Positions 20,673 to 31,480 of a DNA stretch of 64,000 nucleotides are shown here, one piece after another (position 1 is the stretch's first letter; each line of letters opens with the position of its first letter). The notes beneath the pieces are model-generated. The model was not told where the DNA came from, searched no databases, and worked only from the letters and a program-made list of their open reading frames with translations. A program made the translations under genes and the position numbers. Source of the DNA: Craspedostauros australis (lineage: Eukaryota; Bacillariophyta; Bacillariophyceae; Mastogloiales; Achnanthaceae); contig JAMXDE010000006.1 in assembly GCA_026770025.1 (NCBI GenBank), forward strand, positions 992,001 to 1,056,000. The letters run 5' to 3'.

Positions 20673-22646
20673 TCACTGCTGATAGAGATGTGGGCTCTCC
20701 CGCAGAAAGTCGAACATGATATGAGCTCGTTCCTGTTCGATATTCTCGCTGCGTTGGACGAGCTTGACCTTGTTGCATCGCGCTAGGACGTGAGCCCACA
20801 ACCCGATCGGTACGCTGACGGCCGACCTGTCCTGGTAGATGGCGCTGCCGTCGTTCGTGTGACGCAGGAAACGACGGCCCACCCGGTTCATGTTGAGCAG
20901 ATGGCGGATCTGCTTGGAGCACTTGAACTCGCGGAAGAGATCCAGCGTCTCGAGTTCGGTGTTGTTGCGAAGGGCGGCGAGCAGTTCCTCGGCACCGGCC
21001 TCGTCGAATGGGTTGCCCCAGACCGACAGCCTTCGCAGGCCGACCCTGCATCGCTGGCAGCGGTGGATGGGTTCGGGTAAGTTCTGCAGAACGCCAGAAC
21101 CGATGGGCCTGCACACCATGTAGGTGTCGTCTTGCTTGGAATTGGCGGCGTTGTTGTCGCTGCTGCAGTGATGCAACGATCTGGCCAGGGCCCGGATGCC
21201 AATGTTGGTGATCTTGTTGCGCGACAGGACCAGCTCCTGCAGGGCAGGCGATGACGCTGCGTCGCAGAAGGGGACCGATTGACGGCTGTGGATGGCCCTT
21301 GCCAAGTACACCGCATCAGCGTCGAGCAGGTCGCAGCTCGATAGATCAAGGCTGACCAACGAGGACGGGTTGTACTGGATGGCGCGGGCCAGTGCCGCGA
21401 TGTTGAGGCGGCCAGGCGATGGGACGAGGGTGGTGGCACTGTTGGCATCGTGCTCCACATTGGTGCTGGCTGTGCTTGTGTCTGTTCGTGTCGCCAGTGC
21501 CGTTGTTGTTGCTGCGCTCCCATCGTTGGTCGCACCATGATCTGCAGCAACATTCGCGTTGGCATTGACGTTTGTAGCCACATTGATATCAGCAGCAGGT
21601 GGCGTTGCTGCGCTGGCGCTCGCGGCCTTGTCTGCCACCCTCTGGAAGCTGAGGACGAACTTCTGCACGAGGCATTCGGGATGGCACAGAACATCGCTCG
21701 CGGCGAGGCTGGCCTTGCTGCCGCACTTGTTGTCGTTGAGCGCCAGGGACTGCAGCGTGGGGTGCTGGACGAGGCTGTGCAGGATGATCGTCATCTGATG
21801 GTCGCTGAGGTTGCAGCCGTAGAGGTCGAGCGTTCGCAACGACGTGTTGCGGCGGAAGCCACCGGCCAGATGGTGGATGATGCTGATGTGTTCGGGATTT
21901 CCGGTCGTGTCGTGATGCCTGTGGGTGTTGTCGAGCTCGGTTTCGAGCCTTGGTTCGACGAAGCAGCTCCAGCTGAGGTCCAGCAAGGTGAGGCTCTTGT
22001 TGGAGCCGATCGCTTGGCCCAGTTCGGCCACGTCGCCCGCGTGCATGGTCGCCGTGATGCGCAGCGATTTCAAGTGTGACGAATGGGAGAGCCATCTTGT
22101 GAGCGTCGCGATCTCCGGGATCCTGCATTGCGCGTTGTTGTCTGGCGCATTGGACGCCACGTCGTCGCCAGCATCGAAGCCGAGGTGCAGCGATCGGAGG
22201 CAGTCCAGGGATAGTATGAGATCCAAGGTCTCCTGGACGAGGCCTTCGCAGTTGATGAGAGAGATGGTGTGCCATGGTGGAGAAGTGCTGTGCGATGGAT
22301 GTGATTGGTCGGTGTTGTCGGCGCCGTTGTCGATGCTGTGATCGTGCACGCCAGTGTCTGCTGCGCGTTGCAACATGAGCGTGCGCAGGGCATCGAAGAT
22401 GTTGGGATCGATGTTTGTTCTGTGGAATGAGAGGTCGATGATTTGCGGATTGTGCTGCGCCTGGATGAGCTGGCTGGCCACATGATCGCTCTCGGACTCG
22501 TTGGTGACAGCAAGCACGGCGCTCGTGGCGTCCATGGCAGCGACGGAAGCATCACCGTCGTCGCCCTGCTTGTCGCTGCAGTTCTGAAGCGGGCGTCTGT
22601 AGTTGTAAATGTTGTTGTTGTTGGCCTTCGTCACCAGGATGGTCAT
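20673..22646 (-). CDS. leucine-rich repeat protein of diatom type
   Basis: The single-exon frame encodes 657 residues. Repeats of the ribonuclease-inhibitor kind recur, with visible consensus LxxLxLxxCxLxD or LxxLxLxxNxI: SLRTLDLYGCNLSDHQM, LQSLALNDNKCGSKA, SLVSLDLSSCDLLDADAV, LQELVLSRNKITNIGIRALA, LRRLSVWGNPFDEAGAEEL. A disordered Ala/Thr/Asn insert (about residues 345-415) separates two repeat blocks. After the last repeat, HLLNMNRVGRRFL and then GLWAHVLARCNK and FDFLRESPHLY form a conserved tail that I associate with diatom LRR proteins (LN-x-x-GR, then a W/L-x-x-VL helix and F-x-LLRE). No signal peptide or transmembrane segment is evident, so an intracellular protein-binding role is likely; the partner is unknown. 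Confidence 0.85.
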   Translation of the reverse strand: MTILVTKANNNNIYNYRRPLQNCSDKQGDDGDASVAAMDATSAVLAVTNESESDHVASQLIQAQHNPQIIDLSFHRTNIDPNIFDALRTLMLQRAADTGVHDHSIDNGADNTDQSHPSHSTSPPWHTISLINCEGLVQETLDLILSLDCLRSLHLGFDAGDDVASNAPDNNAQCRIPEIATLTRWLSHSSHLKSLRITATMHAGDVAELGQAIGSNKSLTLLDLSWSCFVEPRLETELDNTHRHHDTTGNPEHISIIHHLAGGFRRNTSLRTLDLYGCNLSDHQMTIILHSLVQHPTLQSLALNDNKCGSKASLAASDVLCHPECLVQKFVLSFQRVADKAASASAATPPAADINVATNVNANANVAADHGATNDGSAATTTALATRTDTSTASTNVEHDANSATTLVPSPGRLNIAALARAIQYNPSSLVSLDLSSCDLLDADAVYLARAIHSRQSVPFCDAASSPALQELVLSRNKITNIGIRALARSLHHCSSDNNAANSKQDDTYMVCRPIGSGVLQNLPEPIHRCQRCRVGLRRLSVWGNPFDEAGAEELLAALRNNTELETLDLFREFKCSKQIRHLLNMNRVGRRFLRHTNDGSAIYQDRSAVSVPIGLWAHVLARCNKVKLVQRSENIEQERAHIMFDFLRESPHLYQQ

Positions 22647-25600
22647 TGTTGCCGCGATTGGCCAGATGGTTCTGGTCTTGTGGCGGGTGGGGTGTCAGCT
22701 GGAGCACGTGTATCGGCACAAGCGTCGTCACTGTTGCTGACGCTGTTGTCCTTCTTGTGATGGTTGTGTGTATTGGTGTGTGTATTGGTGTTGGTACAAG
22801 GAGGTCGTACTGATGATGCAACTGCTCACGTCGATGGAGAGTTGTGCCCAAGTCGGTATCCAAGTTTGTGCACAAGTTGTGCCGAATCCAGAGAGCTGAT
22901 GCCAATGTCGGGACTGCGTTGATGGCCGTCGCCGAGAGGTCGATTGTGTGTGGACGAAGCGAAGGCGTGGACGTATGGTATAGCAGGTATCCTCACTAGC
23001 GCACTCGCGTACAAATACGACCAAGAGAGAGTTGTCCCAAGGCGATTGTGACAGAGTTGGGCGCTTGCGACTGCAGTGGCGATGGTCCTCAATGAGTACG
23101 ATCTATGATCCGGGATAGTCGCGTCGCCCCTGTGGCCATTCGATGTTCGACGGGACAGGCTGAGGCCCAAAGCGGGGGAGTATCGACCCGGTTTCGCTGA
23201 TGTGTACCCACTGAACCGCAGAGAGAGGAGGGATTGGCCGAATGGGTGAATGGGTGATTGGCCCGGATTCTCGTTGTGGTATTGCTAACAGTGTGTATCC
23301 CTCAGAATTTCTGAATGTTTCTCCATCTGCTTTCTCAGAGGCTTAGGTGTGTATCTCTGGTTGACTCCTGCTCGTATCGACTGCTCTCTTGTGGTCGGTC
23401 GTTGCGGACTGGTAGGATTGGTGATGCTGCAGATTCCTTCCTCCCTTGTCTCCTTTGCCTGTCTTTTGCCGGCTGCTGCGCGAGTGAATGCTTGTCCTTG
23501 TGATGGGTTCTGTTTGGCGAGGGCGACGACGACGGCGACGGCGATGACAGAAATGATGATGCTCGCACGAGTCCGTACTCCAGAATACGGAGAGGGAATA
23601 GATCACCGGAAGAGTCCTCAGCTTTGCTCCACAAGTATTCTGGGACGTCGATACTTCAAATACTCCAAGAGCAACCAAGAGATAGAGAGGAGGACGATGC
23701 GTTTTCAAGATGGATCGGCAGCCCGCGCAGGATGGATGCGAGACCTCTGTCTTGGCGGCTCTTGGAATTGAGGAGTTGGATGAGCGGTCTGGTGGATTGG
23801 AGGATCTGTTCCTTCCTTCCCTTGTTGGTTGGTGGCCGTCCACTCGTGTCTGTGTTGGGGCTTTCACTGTGATGGACTCCCCTTCATTCAACACGCTTCG
23901 CCGAAAGGAGGAGGACTCGCATTGGCGCCACGCGACGATGGCATCTCCACCGCTGGCCCTTGTTCCACTCGCGAACCTATTCGGTTGGCTCGGAGGTGGT
24001 GTCAACAGAACTTCGTGCGACAACAACGAAACATCACAGTGGGAAACCAGCCAGCAGCCTGCGACAGAAGGAGCCCAAAAAGGCGATCCTGTGCTGAGGA
24101 GGAAAAGCGCTTGCGCGCGTGATGTTTGTGCGGTTGTACTCGCATTGGTCGCCGCGATGCTCGTACCTGATCCTGTAACCGCCTCTTTGTCTCGTTGGGT
24201 TTTTCTGATTCCCCACGTGCATTCCATTCCATGATCTGTTCTGTCCATGCTCATACTAGCCGCTGAGGGATTAATGACCCTCGCGCCGAGGCGCAAAAAG
24301 TTCCGCCACGCGCAAGACGCCGCGCTTTTGTGCTCTCGCCGGAAGCTCAAGGCGGAGAATAATTGTGCCTATTCAGGTCCATCAAGTTTGCGAAGAACAT
24401 GAGACATTGTCAACGGCGCTTTCGCTTTGTGACATTTCTCACATATGATAAATGTGTTCGGCGTGTTGTCAGCACACTGCGCACGGAATCAACGTGTGAA
24501 GGAACGAAACCCGATTTGCGAAGATGCACGCTTGAATCCATGGGATTGCGAACAGCTGCCAAGCAGATGTCAGAACAGCGTGTTCGTCTCGCAGCTTTGA
24601 TCAGCTTGGTTCGGATTTTGGCCACCAGCTATTTTGTCTTTGCTTCGGGGCTGTGATGTGTGCATGGCTGCATTGTAGTGCATGGCTTCACATTCACATG
24701 CTCCTGCGAAGTCAAGACCCCCGATGATGTGATTGTTCTGGTGTCATCCAAGTACCAAGGGAGAGAATGAGGCATCAGAACACCAACACCAGTGGGGTCA
24801 TTCTGCGTTGCGACAGTGGAGGGGTTCGAGTGGCTATTTTTTGGCGTGGCTGGCGACTCCAGCCAATCAAATAGCTTAGACTTTATCACTGGCACGAGCA
24901 AGCCATCCCATTGAAGGGTGAATTGAGAGGAGTTTGGGTCATTTCTCCCGAGCTTTGTTGCGCTTGGGGTTCTCATTTGGAACCGTGTGACACAGATGAT
25001 CTGTTCCATGCCAGATCGATTCTCGTTGTGAACGCTGACAGAGACGTTGGGATTGCGTGGTTGGTTTCGCACGAGGATTTGAACAACTTTGACACTTTCT
25101 CAGAAATCACGTATTGAGCAAATAAAATGCAATTTTTACGTGCAGTATCTCCGTGTGAGTATCTCGACGTGGCAAACTCCATTGTCGTAACTGAACGACG
25201 ATTCCGACCGATACCTTCATAATATCATGGCTATGGGACTATCGTATGCTCCGTATTGTTGTCGCTCATCGCAAGTACTACCACCATAATACCAAATCAA
25301 ACGAAAAATTGACAAATTTGTTTCAACAAAATCCCAACAAAACAAGGACAGAAGTGTCCCTTTGATGCGAACGGCGACACAGCGCCATCGCCACCAACCA
25401 TGCCAACATCAACACCACGATTGGCATCGACACAGAAGATGGTATTGACACCGTCATTGAGTCCAACTATGCAGAGGCTTGCACTAACAAAAAGGTCCAA
25501 CCCATGCTCTGTATAGTGCTTGGAACAACTACCTGTTGAACACATTCAGCCACGCTTCCGACGATACACATCCAAAGACGCACATCCAACAATGCAGTCT

Positions 25601-25779
25601 CCATCCGCTTCGTTGGAGGTGATGGCAACATCAAGATAGCCAATTCTATGCATTGCCCATGTGTATGACAGCCGACCAACAACTGCCAACTTGCAATGAT
25701 CATGGCATGTATTCCAAACATAAGCATTGTTGTGTTCGGCATGTGCTTGTTGGCAAGTCCCGATATTGGTACACTTGTT
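22647..25779. other. 3-kb stretch without a supported gene
   Basis: Upstream of the LRR gene and left of the copia remnants. A 335-codon minus-strand frame (24350-23343) and several overlapping plus-strand frames are present. They lack motifs and use codons unlike the neighbouring genes. The right third is less CpG-rich and may contain older transposon debris. Confidence 0.4.
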
Positions 25780-26154
25780 GTTGCTTGCGATGAAGATGGT
25801 GGTGGTGGTTGATCTTAATTCTGTTTGCTATTTCATTACATAGAAACCGATACTCTTGGTGTTGACTCCAGTGCTCCTGGATGTCCTGTCTGTTGATCCA
25901 AACCAACCATGAGTCAGATGCAGAGGTGCTCCCTCTCATGATGCTCATCATTGTCCCTGTACTTCTCTCTTACACTTGTTTGTGTAGCACTCCTATGAGA
26001 TCCTACACATTCAATTCATTGTTCATCACCTTATCTTCCATGAGCATACTACCATGCGCACGTGTAGGCGCTTTTGTCTAATTCCGAACTCCTTCTTGAC
26101 CTTTCAAGATCTCGATGACCAATCGTCATTGAATCTTCCTTGTTCTCTGCCGGA
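25780..26154 (-). mobile_element. copia leader-like remnant beyond the left LTR
   Basis: This stretch resembles the untranslated leader between gag and the right LTR (32830-33194). Shared words stay collinear: GAAGATGGTG, CTATTTCATT (25828 versus 32872), CTCTTGGTGT (25853 versus 32899) and TGCTCYTGG (25872 versus 32928). Similarity then fades. It suggests that the left LTR once served as the 5' LTR of a second, otherwise lost copy arranged in tandem. The match was made by eye and is only moderate. Confidence 0.45.
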
Positions 26155-26528
26155 TGTTGAGACAGCTGTTGATGTGGTGACACAATGACATCCTGTCAAC
26201 GTCAGCTGCTCTCTTCCATGCGTTCTCTGATTCCTCATTCCATCATCATATGGTGGTCAGATGGTCAGGTCGTCATTTTGGGTTTAGTTGCAACCTCCAT
26301 CGATCCTTGCTCGATGCCATGTCGGCTGGTGGACGTACAAAAGTCCTGATCCTCTCAGGTTAGATTGTCCCAACGTCTCCATGTGATTCTTGGGTGATTT
26401 GGTGTGTCCGAGTTTGTTTTGTTGTTCTCAAACAAGAAACGTTCGGAACACGAATATTGTCGACGCTAGTTGGTCGAGTCGAGGCGAACCAATTGGATGG
26501 GCGATGCACATACATATACATCTCGACA
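26155..26528 (-). repeat. left LTR (3' LTR of the copia element)
   Basis: 374 bases. On the plus strand it begins TGTTGAGACAG and ends ATCTCGACA. The first 54 plus-strand bases differ from the right LTR at 6 positions by eye; the middle is more diverged and contains indels. Confidence 0.8.
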
Positions 26529-26537
26529 CCTTTCCTG
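26529..26537 (-). other. polypurine tract
   Basis: Element-strand CAGGAAAGG directly abuts the left LTR, where plus-strand DNA synthesis would be primed. It begins 11 bases after the end of the pol frame (TGA at 26551-26549). Confidence 0.6.
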
Positions 26538-26548
26538 TGTGCATTCGG

Positions 26549-29500
26549 TCACTCGAATGTTCTTGATGTGTCAAGGTACGACTTCTCGTGTTCACGTTGT
26601 AAGTCGGCCTTGATGTTCTTGGTGAATCCGTCGCTTGTGTTCTGCTCTGACTTCACGAAGATGATTTCGATGGTCTTGTTGGTTACCATGTTCCGCACGT
26701 AGTGATGGCGCACGTCGATGTGCCGCGATCATTGGGATGTCGATGGGTTCTTGGCTATGATGATTGCTCCAATGTTGTCCACGCGGACCTTGATCGGTGT
26801 CTTCACTGGGACGCCCACACTTTCGAGTAGCTGTACGACGAAGAAGATCTCCTTTGCCACTTCGGAAAGGGTAACGTATTCTGCTTTGGATGAGCTGAGT
26901 GTGACGGCCTTCTGTGCCTTGGATCGCCAAAGGATTGGCACCTTGCACAGGTATAGGATGAACCCTCCTATGCTGATTCTCGTGTTCTTGTCTCCTGCAT
27001 ATTCGGTATTGCAGAAGAGCTCCATGTCCCAGCCGTCGTCGTCTGAACGTGCTGGATGGATCTTCAATCCATAGTCTTTTGTATCGATCATGTATTTGAT
27101 GATCCGATACATCTCCTTCATTGCGGCCTTGGTGGGCCCAATCAATACCTTGGAGAGTTCCCTCACAGGGTTCGCGATATCTGGTCGCGAGTGTTTGATG
27201 AGGAAGAGTAGCATACCGATGCCTCGGCGGTATTTGGCATGTTCTTCTGGTCCGACCTTCTGTAGTCCATTGTCTTCGGATGGTTGTACAATGATTTGAC
27301 CCAGGGTTCCCGGTGTCCCGTAGCGTTGTATCTTCTCAACTTTGGTTCCAAACTCTTTGACGAGATGTCGGATGAGATGTAGTTGGCGTAGCGTTGCTCT
27401 GGTCTTGTCATGGTTCATTTCAATGTTGCAACTGAGGTAATCTCCGAGTTCGCGCTCGATTGTTACCTTGAACTTGCTGCCTTGGATGTCCTTCAGGAAT
27501 GTCTCCAGTGCCTTGGAGTCTCCACAGCAGAAGCAATTGTCCATGTAGATGGCCACAATCATGCTTCCTTTGTTCGTCTTTCTGTAGAACAGGCACGGGT
27601 CTGCTGCGCTCTGTTCGAAGTTGATATTCTTGAGGGTCGATACCAACATCTTGAACCATTGCCTGGCGCTCTGCACAAGCCTGTAGATTGGCTTGTGCGG
27701 GGTCAGGGCTTCGTCTGGTTGATGATCCATCCCATTGGGACAGTTCATGTAGATCTTCTCGTCGAGGTCTCCATGTAGGAATGCCGTTACGACATCGACA
27801 AGTGCGCAGTCCATCTTCTTGATCAGCATGATCACCATCATGACCCGATATGTCACGTCATGGATGACAGGCGAGTAGTGCTCTTGGAAGTCCACTCCTG
27901 CGATTTGTGAATAGCCACATGCAACAAGCCGCGCTCGATGTGTGCTGTCGCGCTTCAACTTGAAGACCCATTTGCATTTGCAGCATCTGCGGCCGCGTGG
28001 AATGGCGTCTTGTTTGATCTTGCTGTACACTTTGCGTGTATCCATAGAGTCGAACTCCTTTTTGATGGCTGCTCGATATCCCTTTTGGTGGATGGGATCT
28101 GGGTGGTTGAAGGCTCCGTCAAATGTTGTTGGTTCGATGTGCTTCTCTGGTTCCTTGTTCTCGTCCTGCATCGACAATCCGATGTCGATCGCTGGTGATT
28201 CGGTGATGATTGCGTTCATTCCATATAGTCCTGTTGTGCTATGATGAGTGATTTCGATCTCTTCTTCTCCGTCTACGATTTCTTCGTCATCTGTAGTCTC
28301 ATTGTTGGATTCGTCAGTTATCTCATCGCTGAGTTCGTCACTCTCTTCGTTGGATGATGATTCGCTCTCATAACCTTCCTCCTTTCGACCTCGTTTGTTG
28401 AAGTCTGCGAGCTCACGCAGAGCTCTGGGAATACTCTTCTCTGTAGTGGGCTTGGGATAAACATCGCCTTTCCTGCCTTGTGCTTCATGACATTGGATTC
28501 TCTCCTTTCTGTCTATGTCACGCTTGCTTGGTTTGGTCGGTGAAGATCTCGATGGAGTCTCGTGTGTAGACCTCGCTGGTGTGTTTGGAGGAGTGATATC
28601 TCCGCCATCATCGGCTTTGTCGCCGGATGGTTGGATTTCGTCATCCTCCTGATTGGATTCGCTCCGATCTTCATCGTTGTTATGGATTAGTTGAGTTACT
28701 GCTCCATCGTCTTCGTCATCCTCATCGTCGCTATCTGATAAGATGTGACACTTGTTCGTGTCAGCGAAAGATACTCTCTTCGCTTCTGATGTTCGACCCA
28801 TTGCCGTCCTTGGCATTGCTCCCTTCCGTCCAATGGTTGTGAAGCCGTCTGCGTCCGTTGTTCCTGTTTCGTTGGATATGTTCGGTGCTGGTGCCCAGCC
28901 ACGGAATTGTCCGTATGATTGATTGAGCCACTTGACATCGTGTGAACAGATGAGTGACTTGGTCGATGGTCTATACATATTGTAGACCCCTGATGCGTGT
29001 TGGTGTGCATATCCGATGAACACCATCTCTTCTCCTCTATTCTTGAGTTTGGCGGTGATCCCGCCATAGGTAGTCTTCACAACACCCACCTCTCCAAATG
29101 TGCGGAGTGCATCTGCATATGGTGGATCATTGTCGAAGAACTGGCGATGTGGTGACTCTTTCTGATTCTTCGCTACGGTGATGTTGGCAATGGCGGTGGC
29201 AGTGCTTGCAGCTGCTGCCCACAGGCCATGCCTATACTCTTCGTCAAGTTGTGCTCCGTTGAGCATGGAGCGGATCTTGGTGTAGAGGTACGCGAACTTT
29301 CGTTCCACTCTGCCGTTCTGTTGCGGCGTGTTCGATGCCGTGAATTCGAATTTCACAATCAGTCCTGCATCGATGAGAGTATCCTGCGTGGATTTGTTCT
29401 CTCCGCTGTTGTCTCCTTGGAAGGTGATTTGTTGATCACCAGTCTGTGACTTGATCGTTTGAACGAATCGTTTGATGTACCCTGGTTGGTCACTTTTGTT

Positions 29501-30388
29501 CTTGAGAAAGAAACTCCAGCAGTGATCCGTGCAGTCGTCCACGATCAGGGTCCAGTAGCGTTTATCTCCGAAGCTTATGTGTTTAGTGTAACTAATGTCA
29601 ATGAAGAGACGTTCGCCGTGGCGAGTTGCTCTTGGAATCGTTGCCTTCGGAATGTTCTTCACTCTTGCGTTCGCGACTGCGCAGTCGTGACATACCGGCA
29701 TCTCGCCGATGATCTTCCATCCGTACTGAGCGGCCGTCCGCTTCATTGTCTCAAGTGGCGCGTGGCCAAGCATTTGATGCAAGTTCACTGCGCTGATCTC
29801 CTTGGATGGACTCTTGATGATGGCTGTGCAAGCCTTGTCGTCGTCTGTTGGCATGATGGGATGCATCTGCACTCCCGTGATGAATCCATTGGATGTGGGG
29901 AAGACTCGGTTGAACACGATCTTCATTCCGGATCCGTTGATGATGTCCATCAGAATGCCGTTGTTACCAAGCTGGTAACTGTTGTACAGAGCCTTGTTCG
30001 TAGAGAAAAGGTTCACCGCCATCTTGGGTGTGTACTTCACATCATCGAGCCAGATGGTGTGGCCAGTGTTGTCTTGTTGCTTGATCTGCAGTTTGATGGA
30101 TCCCATCTTGGGAGAGTCCAGCTTCGTGCTGTCTCCCACTTGGACGAATGACTTGATGTGCCGCACGAAGAAGAGGGCGGCATCTGAATTCACGATGTGA
30201 TACGAAGCTCTGCTGTTGGCAAGCCAGATGTCCTTGTTGACCTTGTCCTTGTATTTGGTGCTCAGTTCGTGGAGCTGTTCCATGGCAGCCGCTGCCATGT
30301 CGTCTTTGTAGTCATTGTTGTTGGGATCGTTGTTCCTATCGTCCATTCCATGGTAGGTCATGCCGTCGTAGTACGGTTCTGCGGGCAC
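26549..30388 (-). pseudogene. copia pol: protease, integrase, reverse transcriptase, RNase H (decayed)
   Basis: The main open part is 30388-26729. After a TGA at 26731-26729 the same frame resumes with SRHIDVRHHYVR and ends at 26549. The protease core reads WLANSRAS where copia proteins have DSGA. The HHCC zinc motif (LHQMLGH...CHDCAVANAR) and the integrase triad (RLFIDIS, FQGDNSGEN, QQNGRVERKF) look intact. Reverse transcriptase keeps VVTAFLHGDLDE, but its YxDD box is YMDN. RNase H reads CNTEYAGD where SDSDWAGD is expected and SSSKAEY where SSTEAEY is expected. Loss of catalytic Asp in three enzymes means this copy cannot transpose alone. The nominal start is arbitrary, because the frame continues from gag through the TGA at 30409-30407. 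Confidence 0.9.
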
Positions 30389-30406
30389 AGCTGGGGTCGT
30401 GCTGTC

Positions 30407-31468
30407 TCAATGAAGTCCAGTCACCGGATCGTATGGCGTGACGCGTGGTCGCTCGTGCAGGAGCACGTGCATGCATCCTCCCAGGATGTAGTGCAATGCC
30501 ATGTTGGGAATTGGATTGTTGTTGTATTCCCCCAACAATCGGTTGATGACTGATCCATTGGCGAGAATCTCTTTGATGGACCAGAAGTTGTTGCACAGCG
30601 TGGTTGCTGTCGTGCACACCCACAGGTGTCGCTCTCCTGCATCGTCATCGTCTGAGTACAAGCGCATGCCTGCCGTCATTACAGCGTTGCGGATGAGCTG
30701 TCGTTGCATGATCTCTGCAGTTGCCGTTAGTCGTGGAATCGCATCGTTTCTGAAGTTGATGCCCTGTCTGGTGAATTCCACGATCGGCGCGAATACGATG
30801 TCGTATGGATAGACGACCTCTTCATTTGGATTGAATCGATCTTCTTCTACCGATCCATTGCTGCGATCTTCGTTGAAGATACCCATTCTGTTGTTCCCCG
30901 CTGCTGGAGGAGGCGGCGCCTTGCTGCCATTCATCTCGTCTCCGGAGACGCTGTGGTTGTCTTGATCTGCGCCGTTCTTGTTGGTGTTGGCATCTTCTTC
31001 ACTCATGGCCTCTTCGATGTCGCTATCGATGGCCTCGTTGTCCATCTCAGCTCCATCACCGTATGGACCAATCAGGTTGTTCGCGTTGAAGCAGCACTTG
31101 TAGCTCACGTCACGTCTTGGGTCCACCTCGTGGATGATGGGCTCCTCGCTGAGCCACTCTGGGACGATCTCATCGTCCACCACTTCATCGTCACTCCCGA
31201 CGTACTCGAAGTTATCGAAGAAGGAGTCTTCGATGTAGTCATTGGACACCAACATGCAGAGTGGCATGTCTTTTGCTGAGAGTACCATCTTGTGCCCGCT
31301 CTTGTCGTGTCCTTCATTTGCTGTGTTGGCCTGCTCGTCGGCCTTCTTCTTCTCATTGAACTTCTTCTTTCGGCACTCTGCCTTGCAGTGTCCAAAGATG
31401 CCACAGTAGTTGCACTTGCCCTTGAAGCCGCCTCCCTTGTTGCGGTTGTTGTTACACTTTCCATTCAT
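30407..31468 (-). pseudogene. copia gag C-terminal part with CCHC zinc knuckle
   Basis: 353 codons in the same frame as both neighbours. It starts MNGKCNNNRNKGGG and then shows an intact knuckle CNYCGIFGHCKAEC. A Lys/Glu-rich and then acidic region follows, and a segment near the end (LWVCTTATTLCNNFWSIKEILANG) resembles the stretch before copia protease. It is cut from the upstream gag only by the TGA at 31483-31481 and from pol by the TGA at 30409-30407, so all three pieces were probably one polyprotein. Confidence 0.8.
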
Positions 31469-31480
31469 TTTGTTGTTGTT

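Noticed and set aside
23343-24350. 335-codon minus-strand frame
   Set aside because: No ordered motif, composition like a shadow frame (Arg/Ser/Thr-rich, no hydrophobic periodicity), and equally long frames overlap it on the plus strand.
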